NCBI GenBank assembly: GCA_041395625.1
Contig: JAWLAE010000004.1
Span: 248,001-312,000 of the forward strand
Direction of reading: 5' to 3'
Source of the DNA: CADEED01 sp041395625
GTDB lineage: Bacteria; Pseudomonadota; Gammaproteobacteria; Steroidobacterales; Steroidobacteraceae
DNA length: 64,000 nt
Numbering within the stretch: position 1 is the stretch's first letter; each line of letters opens with the position of its first letter. A model generated the notes under the pieces. It saw only the letters and a program-made list of their open reading frames with translations. It had not been told where the DNA came from and did no database searches. Shown piece after piece: positions 58,775 to 64,000 of this stretch. Position numbers and translations under genes: made by a program.

Positions 58775-59575
58775 ATGCATGTTTGGCAATGGTTGATCAC
58801 AGGACTCGTAGCCGGGCTGATCGCTCGGCTGGTACTGCGAGGCGGCAGTACAAGTCTGGGAGCGGACCTGGCGCTTGGCAGCCTGGGCGGACTTGCCAGT
58901 GGCGCACTGATGCGATACGCAGGATTGACCACACCTGCGTCTGACCTCGCGCATGTTGCTGCAGCGCTGGTCGGTGCCGTTGGCATGATCGCCGCGATGC
59001 ACTTGGCGCTACGAACATCTGGGAGTGCGGGCCGAGCAATCGGCGCGGCCATCAAGCGCCCCGATCTTGCCGCTGCGCTGGCCGCGCTTGGCGAGCGTGA
59101 GCGCCGTGTCGTGAGCAAGTTCCTCAAACGCGAGCCAGTTGCGCGCGATGTTACGATCGAGCAGCGTGAGCGCATGACGCTGGGTCAGCGCGCCGCAGAT
59201 CGGATCGCCGCATTCGGCGGCAGTTGGGCATTCATGGGGCTGTTTGCGGCGGTGCTGCTCGCCTGGATGCTCTACAACAGCGAAAACGCAAAGCCGTTTG
59301 ATCCTTTTCCGTTCATTCTCCTGAATCTTGTGCTGTCGTGCCTGGCGGCGGCCCAAGCTCCTGTCATCCTGATGAGCCAGAACCGGCAAGCGGAAAAGGA
59401 TCGTATCAACGCGCGGCTGGACTACGAAGTGAACCTCAAGGCCGAACTCGAGATAATTGCCTTGCACGAGAAACTCGATGAACTGCGCGATCGGGCGTGG
59501 CGCGATCTGCTGGCCATGCAGGAACGGCAGCTAGTATTGCTCGAGCAGCTCGAACGCAACACCGCGTCCAGGTGA
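58775..59575 (+). CDS. Transglycosylase-associated (GlsB/YeaQ-like) domain fused to DUF1003
   Basis: A 266-residue protein. The first ~80 residues have the YeaQ/GlsB-type glycine-rich membrane pattern (ITGLVAGLIARLVLRGG, ADLALGSLGGLASG). The remainder is a DUF1003 domain with two more membrane helices (AFGGSWAFMGLFAAVLLAWM; FPFILLNLVLSCLAAAQAP), the PVILMSQNRQAEKDR motif and a C-terminal helical tail (LHEKLDELRDRAWRDLLAMQ). The ATG at 58775 follows an AGG site; a TTG two codons earlier is unlikely. A TATAAT hexamer at 58742 may be the -10 element, though no good -35 is evident. Role unknown; both domain families are found in stress/envelope proteins. Confidence 0.75.
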   Translation: MHVWQWLITGLVAGLIARLVLRGGSTSLGADLALGSLGGLASGALMRYAGLTTPASDLAHVAAALVGAVGMIAAMHLALRTSGSAGRAIGAAIKRPDLAAALAALGERERRVVSKFLKREPVARDVTIEQRERMTLGQRAADRIAAFGGSWAFMGLFAAVLLAWMLYNSENAKPFDPFPFILLNLVLSCLAAAQAPVILMSQNRQAEKDRINARLDYEVNLKAELEIIALHEKLDELRDRAWRDLLAMQERQLVLLEQLERNTASR

Positions 59576-59764
59576 CTTGCTGCCGTGCGCTGTCTGCGTG
59601 CCTCAAGGCGCGAGGTTATCGAGTCATATTGTGCATTCGAGGCTGCGAAACGTGCGCGTGAAAAAAACTTAATGCATACGTCAGTTGCCCGCCATCGGAA
59701 CGCTCGTATTGTTTGCACCTCGCTGCCGAGCAGGCAGTGCAACAAAAGTTCGAGGATGACTAGG

Positions 59765-60007
59765 ATGAAATCAGCAAGTTTTCTCGCAATCGCTGGCCTC
59801 TTGGCCATGGGAGTCGCGTTCGCGGGAACGCCGCCCGCAAGTCTGCCGGCGACGTCGGCAACTACCAGCCCTCCCGCGTCGACCACCTTGTCCAAGTCTG
59901 CCGACTGTGACAAGCAGGCGGCCGCCAAGAAGCTGGAAGGCAAAGCTCGAGAGAAGTTTGTCGAGTCTTGCAAGAAAGACGACAAGCAGGACAAGAAGTC
60001 CTACTGA
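59765..60007 (+). CDS. Second PsiF-like small exported protein
   Basis: An 80-residue protein: signal peptide (FLAIAGLLAMGVAFA), Pro/Ser/Thr-rich linker and one PsiF-like repeat (CDKQAAAKKLEGKAREKFVESCKK). It has the same layout as the protein at 48735, although this repeat is shorter in its central spacing. The ATG at 59765 is the preferred start; another ATG is nine bases upstream. It shares the upstream decamer CTTAATGMAT with that psiF-like gene. The gap 59576-59764 otherwise shows nothing clear. Confidence 0.75.
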   Translation: MKSASFLAIAGLLAMGVAFAGTPPASLPATSATTSPPASTTLSKSADCDKQAAAKKLEGKAREKFVESCKKDDKQDKKSY

Positions 60008-60033
60008 GGAGTCTTATCGACGCATGTGGTGAG

Positions 60034-60087
60034 AGCCCCGCCTGACGCGCCTGACCGCTCCCCCTTTGTGGCGCGCAGCGCGGGGCT
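60034..60087. terminator. Weak inverted repeat between convergent genes
   Basis: AGCCCCGC (60034-60041) and GCGGGGCT (60080-60087) can pair across a 38-base loop in the 93-bp gap between the second PsiF-like gene and the convergent TPR gene. The long loop and absence of a T-run make intrinsic termination doubtful. Confidence 0.25.
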
Positions 60088-60100
60088 GCTCCAAGTATCT

Positions 60101-61063
60101 TCAGTTTCGGTCTTGCATTCGAGCGGTCGTGCGGTAGTTAGTCAGTTCCGCCTGCGCCAGGTGGTCCTCGACGAAGTCGAGCACCTTCACATTGACGGCC
60201 GCTGCGAAGTAAAGTCGCGCCGTTTCAGCTTCACCTCGCGCGAGACGATCCTGGCCCACATAGTAGAGTGCCTCGCACAGGCGCTCCTGCCGTTGCTGCT
60301 GGTCCGTGCCTGCCCGCAGTTCCTCGAGTAATTCCATTTCTGTCAGCTCGCCTCGAAGTAATCGCAGGATCGGGTTGGGCCAGTCGATCAGCTCGTCACT
60401 GGGTATCGCGGCTGTCGTCACGATCGGGTGGTCAGCTCCCGAGCGGCGCTGTGCCAGCCACCAGAGAATGCGGTGATATTCCGCCCGAACGGGGTCGCTT
60501 TCGAGCGCGATCGCGGCGTCGAGTTGTCGGCCAGCGTCGTGCCAGCGTCCGTCGATGAACGCCAGGTGGGCGAGATGCATCCGCAGATGCACGTTTGTTG
60601 GATCGAGCTCCAGGCCACGCAGGATCAGTTCGCGGCTCGCAGCGCGGTCGCCGCTCCACGCTACGGCGACTGCCAGTGCATGATAGGCACTGGGATCACG
60701 CGGCCGGCACTCCAGCACTTTGCGGTAGGCGAGTGCAGCGCCGGCGTGATCGCCTCGCAATAGTCGTGCCGACGCGACTTCGGTCCACAGATCGGCGAAG
60801 CGCGCCGCACCCAGGGTCGTGGCGCAGTTCGTTTCGAGCGTCGGCAGCCGCTGCAGTGCGCGCTCTGCCGCCTCCAGTTGTCGGCGCGTATCTTCGACTC
60901 TTGGCAAAGTCTCGAATCGCAGGTCGTTCGCGAACATGAGCAACGGCGTTGCGGACGGCTGCGCGGCGACCGCGAGCGACGCACTGGCCAGCAGGCCCAG
61001 CACTGGCAGCGCAGACGTCGAGAACCGCGCGGTCAAGCTGCCGGGCACATCAGGCGTGTTCAT
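60101..61063 (-). CDS. Exported TPR-repeat protein
   Basis: A 320-residue protein with a signal peptide-like start (LPVLGLLASASLAVAAQPSA) and tetratricopeptide-like repeats in the middle (EVASARLLRGDHAGAALAYRK, LAVAVAWSGDRAASRELILRGLELDPTN, HLAHLAFIDGRWHDAGRQLDAAIALE). It probably mediates protein-protein contacts in the periplasm. The ATG at 61063 is within the moaE gene: the gene starts 14 bp before the end of moaE, so it is translationally linked to the Moco operon, although no functional link is known. Confidence 0.72.
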   Translation of the reverse strand: MNTPDVPGSLTARFSTSALPVLGLLASASLAVAAQPSATPLLMFANDLRFETLPRVEDTRRQLEAAERALQRLPTLETNCATTLGAARFADLWTEVASARLLRGDHAGAALAYRKVLECRPRDPSAYHALAVAVAWSGDRAASRELILRGLELDPTNVHLRMHLAHLAFIDGRWHDAGRQLDAAIALESDPVRAEYHRILWWLAQRRSGADHPIVTTAAIPSDELIDWPNPILRLLRGELTEMELLEELRAGTDQQQRQERLCEALYYVGQDRLARGEAETARLYFAAAVNVKVLDFVEDHLAQAELTNYRTTARMQDRN

Positions 61064-61517
61064 GCCGATGTTCGTGAGCAACCGTCGCAGCTTCTGCGCA
61101 GCGTTCGCAATTGACCCAGCCAGAGTCGCCATTTGCGTAGTGCTCTTTCTTCCAGATTGGCAAGCGATGCTTCACTTCATCGATGATGTATCGGCACGCG
61201 CGGAAAGCTTCGTCGCGATGCGGTGTGCTGACGCCTACCCAGACTGCCAGCGCTTCGAGGTCGAGCGCACCCACCCGATGTACGCAGCGCGCGTTCTGGA
61301 TGCCAAAACGCTGCTGCGCCTCGGCGATGACTCGCTCTCCTTCCTTGACTGCCAGTTGTTCGAACGCCTCGTACTCGAGGCGTGTGACGCGCTGGCCCTC
61401 GTTGTGATTCCGCACCCACCCCTCGAACGACACGAAACCGCCGCAAGAGACATCGCGCAGTGAGGCGGTCAAGGCGGCCACGTCGAGCGGCGTAGCGCTG
61501 AAAGCAAACCGTTTCAT
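61050..61517 (-). CDS. moaE: Molybdopterin synthase catalytic subunit
   Basis: A 155-residue MoaE: GGFVSFEGWVRNHNEG at the active-site face, LEYEAFEQLAVKEGERVIAE, HRVGALDLEALAVWVGVS, HRDEAFRACRYIIDEVKHR and the catalytic Lys pair region PIWKKEHY. It converts precursor Z to molybdopterin with MoaD's thiocarboxylate. The ATG at 61517 overlaps the mobA/moaD stop (ATGA), which fits coupled production of the two synthase subunits. A C-terminal His-rich tail (AHEHRHEHA) is unusual and might bind metal. Confidence 0.95.
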   Translation of the reverse strand: MKRFAFSATPLDVAALTASLRDVSCGGFVSFEGWVRNHNEGQRVTRLEYEAFEQLAVKEGERVIAEAQQRFGIQNARCVHRVGALDLEALAVWVGVSTPHRDEAFRACRYIIDEVKHRLPIWKKEHYANGDSGWVNCERCAEAATVAHEHRHEHA

Positions 61518-62359
61518 CCGCCGGCCACCGGTGGAATGAAGACAACCGTGTCGCCTGCCTGCAGCGGTCGCGACCAATCGGCGAACTCGCCATTGATGGC
61601 GATGCGCAAGGTGTCAGCGGCGAGCGAGAACGGATGTCGCTTGCGCAGCTCTTCGTAAAGCACGCGCGGCGTCGGTGCGCTGGTCACGAGTTTTTCCTCC
61701 CGACAACCCGCTTGCTCGCGCAGCAGCGCGAAGTACTGCACGCAGATCTCGCGCTGGTCCACGAACTGCTGGGGATTGAGTTTGGCCATTGCCTGCCAAT
61801 AATCATCGCTGGTGTTCGCGTTGTCGAGTGCGCGCGCGTTCGGTGGGTCGAGCAGCAACGTGTCGGCTTGCAGCAGGAATTTCCGCGGGCACAGGCGGCC
61901 GGTTCCGACATATGCGGCCAGAGCCGCACGCGTGCGCGGCTCAAAGATGGCGCACAACGGCTCCGGCAGACTGTCGTGACTGGAGCGATACGCCGTCGCA
62001 TCGCGTGCTGCATCGCGTCGTGCCGCGAGATCGGCGAGCGTAGCCTCGTCCAGAAATGGCAGGTCACAGGCGAGCACCCACCACGCGGCGTCCGGATGCG
62101 CCGATTGTGCGGCGAGGATGCCGGCGATCGGCCCCGCAGATTCGATCTGGTCGACGATCTGCTCATAGCCACGCCGCGTGGCATCGTCACGTTGGTCTGG
62201 CCGTACAGAGACGAAAACCTGCGCAACGTGTGGCCGCAGCATGTCCACGGCCGCCGCCAGCTGCGTCTGGCCCGGTCGATACTGGAGCGCGGCCTTGTCA
62301 CGTTGCATGCGCGTGCTGCGGCCGCCCGCGAGCACCAGACCTAACAACTTCGCGGTCAT
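61514..62359 (-). CDS. MobA-MoaD fusion protein
   Basis: A 281-residue fusion. The N-terminal ~190 residues are a MobA-type GTP:Mo-cofactor guanylyltransferase (nucleotide loop LVLAGGRSTRMQRDKAAL; catalytic ACDLPFL; LPEPLCAIFEPR). The C-terminal ~85 residues are a MoaD ubiquitin-like sulfur carrier (VQYFALLREQAGCREEKL ... FIPPVAGG) with the di-glycine tail needed for thiocarboxylation. So one chain carries the synthase small subunit and the enzyme that makes molybdopterin guanine dinucleotide. No internal stop or frameshift was seen. Overlaps moaC and moaE by 4 bp each. Confidence 0.9.
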   Translation of the reverse strand: MTAKLLGLVLAGGRSTRMQRDKAALQYRPGQTQLAAAVDMLRPHVAQVFVSVRPDQRDDATRRGYEQIVDQIESAGPIAGILAAQSAHPDAAWWVLACDLPFLDEATLADLAARRDAARDATAYRSSHDSLPEPLCAIFEPRTRAALAAYVGTGRLCPRKFLLQADTLLLDPPNARALDNANTSDDYWQAMAKLNPQQFVDQREICVQYFALLREQAGCREEKLVTSAPTPRVLYEELRKRHPFSLAADTLRIAINGEFADWSRPLQAGDTVVFIPPVAGG

Positions 62360-62883
62360 TTGCGACTGAAGTCGCGTTTGCCACCGCGCTTGGCGATCAG
62401 GCGCACCGGCCCGATGACGATGTCATGCGACAGTGCTTTGGTCATGTCGTAAATGGTGAGCGCCGCAACGCTGGCGCCAGTCAGTGCTTCCATCTCAACG
62501 CCGGTCTTGTGAGTAGCTGCGACAGTGCACAGCACGTGAATCTTGCCGCCGGTCCGTGCCGAGATCTCGATATCGCAGCGTTCGATCGGTAACGGATGGC
62601 AGAACGGGATCAATTCATGCGTGCGCTTCGCGGCCATCACTCCCGCGACGATCGCCGTATCGAAAATCGGACCCTTCTTGCTGCGATGGCCGGTGCGCGC
62701 CAGCTCGCGTGCGACCGCCGCCGGCAACGTGACAATCGCTTCGGCACTTGCTACGCGAAAACTCACGTCCTTGCCGCCGACGTCGACCATCACCGGCCGG
62801 TTGGCGGCGTCGAGGTGCGTGAGCCTTGGCTTGCGGACCAATCGCGCGACATTCGAACGACGGCCCAGTTTGATCGTTGCCAT
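62356..62883 (-). CDS. moaC: Cyclic pyranopterin monophosphate synthase accessory/catalytic protein
   Basis: A 175-residue MoaC with the conserved RTHELIPFCHPLPIE, THKTGVEMEALTGASVAALT and MTKALSHDIVIG blocks. It converts the 3',8-cyclo-GTP made by MoaA to precursor Z. A basic N-terminal extension (GRRSNVARLVRKPRL) is longer than usual for the family, although the typical MVDVGGKDVSFR core follows. 5 bp gap after moaA; stop overlaps the fusion gene. Confidence 0.95.
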   Translation of the reverse strand: MATIKLGRRSNVARLVRKPRLTHLDAANRPVMVDVGGKDVSFRVASAEAIVTLPAAVARELARTGHRSKKGPIFDTAIVAGVMAAKRTHELIPFCHPLPIERCDIEISARTGGKIHVLCTVAATHKTGVEMEALTGASVAALTIYDMTKALSHDIVIGPVRLIAKRGGKRDFSRK

Positions 62884-62888
62884 CAGTT

Positions 62889-63971
62889 TCAGCCGCCGAT
62901 GTAGTACATCTCGATCTTGCGGTCCGACGCGTCGGCGTCACCCGCGCGGGCACGTACCGCAGCGCGCAGCTCACTGTAGCGATCGACACGCCTGGACCAG
63001 ATCGCGCCGATCATCTCTAGCAACTCATCGTCCGTGGCGCCGCTGCGCAGCGATTCCCGCAGCCCCGCACCTTGAGTGGCGAACAGGCAGGTGAACAGCG
63101 CACCATCTGAAGACAGGCGTGCACGTGAACAGTTGCCACAGAACGGCTGCGAGACCGACGAAATGAAGCCGATCTCGCCTGCGCCGTCGCTGAAGGCATA
63201 GCGCTCGGCAACCTCACCACGATAGTTCGGCTGACGTGCTTCGACCGGCCACCGTGCCTGAATCATCTGTAGCAGTTCCGCGGACGGTACCACCAGATCC
63301 GGCCGCCAATCGTTGCGATTGCCCACGTCCATGTACTCGATGAAACGCACGATGACGTCGGTGCCGCGGAAATGCTCCAGCAGACCGAGCGCGGTGTGAT
63401 CGTTCACGCCGCGCTGAATGACGGCATTGATCTTGATCGGCGTGAGACCCGCCCGCTGCGCATGCTCGATACCGTCCAGTACTTCATGGACGCCCGCATA
63501 GCCGCCGCTCATCTGGGCGAATATATCCGGATCAAGACTGTCGAGGCTGACGGTGAGTCGCTTCAAGCCCGCTGCAGCCAACTCCGTGGCGTACTTTGGC
63601 AGCAGGACACCGTTGGTTGTGAGCGCGAGATCCTCGAGGCCCGCGATCGTGCTGAGGTCACCGATGAGATCCGAGAGATTGGGTCGTAGCAGCGGCTCGC
63701 CGCCCGTGATCCGCAGTTTCTTCACGCCAAGCCGCACGAACACGCGCGCCATGCGCGTGATTTCCTCGAAGCTCAGGCGCTCGCCGGACTTGAGGAACTT
63801 GTAGCCCTCATGAAAAGTGTCGCGCGGCATGCAGTACGGGCAGCGGAAATTGCAGCGGTCCATGACCGAAATGCGCAGGTCGTGGATGGGTCGGTGCAGT
63901 GCATCCAGTGGCACCTGAGGCGTGCTGCCGGGGGCCGTGCGCGACTTGATGGAGATGATGGTTTCTGTCAC
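62889..63971 (-). CDS. moaA: GTP 3',8-cyclase
   Basis: A 360-residue radical-SAM enzyme with the N-terminal [4Fe-4S] motif Cys40-x3-Cys44-x2-Cys47 (DRCNFRCPYC), SAM-binding RITGGEPLLRP, and the C-terminal cluster Cys278-x2-Cys281-x13-Cys295 (CGNCSRARLSSDGALFTC). It ends in the required Gly-Gly (YYIGG). It cyclises GTP in the first step of molybdenum cofactor synthesis. It is the first gene of the moaA-moaC-mobA/moaD-moaE operon; the 29 bases from 63972 to the window end show nothing further. Confidence 0.97.
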   Translation of the reverse strand: MTETIISIKSRTAPGSTPQVPLDALHRPIHDLRISVMDRCNFRCPYCMPRDTFHEGYKFLKSGERLSFEEITRMARVFVRLGVKKLRITGGEPLLRPNLSDLIGDLSTIAGLEDLALTTNGVLLPKYATELAAAGLKRLTVSLDSLDPDIFAQMSGGYAGVHEVLDGIEHAQRAGLTPIKINAVIQRGVNDHTALGLLEHFRGTDVIVRFIEYMDVGNRNDWRPDLVVPSAELLQMIQARWPVEARQPNYRGEVAERYAFSDGAGEIGFISSVSQPFCGNCSRARLSSDGALFTCLFATQGAGLRESLRSGATDDELLEMIGAIWSRRVDRYSELRAAVRARAGDADASDRKIEMYYIGG

Positions 63972-64000
63972 GTCAGTAAGGGTAGCAGCGGACGCACCTA

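Noticed and set aside
1..64000. CRISPR arrays, insertion sequences, phage genes and rRNA
   Set aside because: No regularly spaced repeats, transposase motifs, integrase-like genes or rRNA-like sequence were recognised in either strand.

Overview
The window is gene-dense, GC-rich bacterial chromosome with about 61 protein genes, mostly in tight operons with ATGA/GTGA stop-start overlaps. There is a TonB-dependent receptor, Tat and lipoprotein signals, MprF/AcvB, Kup, PsiF-like proteins and a Moa/Mob operon. These point to a Gram-negative aerobic heterotroph. A gammaproteobacterium of the Steroidobacter/Nevskia/Xanthomonas neighbourhood is my best guess, but that is inference only. I see no rRNA, tRNA, insertion sequence, phage gene or CRISPR array. 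No stretch longer than 300 bases lacks a gene; the longest gap is 26826-27108.

Layout. 1-6824 (+): an eight-gene operon with an aspartate-dehydrogenase-like enzyme (cut by the window edge), two VOC dioxygenase-like proteins, a fumarylacetoacetate-hydrolase-family enzyme, a complete NMT1/SsuA-type ABC importer and a secreted LVIVD-repeat protein. 6853-16546 (-): a ten-gene operon for 3-hydroxyanthranilate/2-aminomuconate meta-cleavage. It encodes 3-hydroxyanthranilate dioxygenase, ACMS decarboxylase and aminomuconate-semialdehyde dehydrogenase around a DmpE-F-G-H-ordered lower pathway that yields pyruvate and acetyl-CoA, plus an NSS transporter, an alpha/beta hydrolase and a D-2-hydroxyacid dehydrogenase. 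16675-23635 (+): a TauE-type permease, two more LVIVD-repeat paralogues and a TonB receptor. 23704-26825: a DapA-family lyase, a divergent GntR/FCD regulator and kynureninase. A shared NTGTAYACAN inverted-repeat motif lies in the promoter regions of these units, so the whole region looks like one kynurenine/aminoaromatic regulon.

27109-35255 (+): a membrane-anchored NmrA-like protein, a Tat-exported FAD amine oxidase, a MmgE/PrpD enzyme, an NMN-adenylyltransferase-like protein, an archaeal-type phosphoglycerate-mutase-like protein, an acyl-CoA-dehydrogenase-like protein and SelD. 35414-46005: a cNMP-binding/patatin esterase, two Tat-type aldo/keto reductases, an Ig-repeat lipoprotein, DUF1761, AhpD-like and DUF819 proteins, and a cassette with an NTF2-like lipoprotein, a methyltransferase, a small unknown protein and a lipoprotein hydrolase.

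46013-63971: an E1-like MoeB-rhodanese, a ubiquitin-like MoaD protein and a BNR-propeller operon; a PsiF-like protein facing a two-component system; an MprF-AcvB-hydrolase operon (lysyl-phosphatidylglycerol metabolism); Kup; small envelope proteins; and a Moco operon moaA-moaC-mobA/moaD-moaE that runs into a TPR protein.
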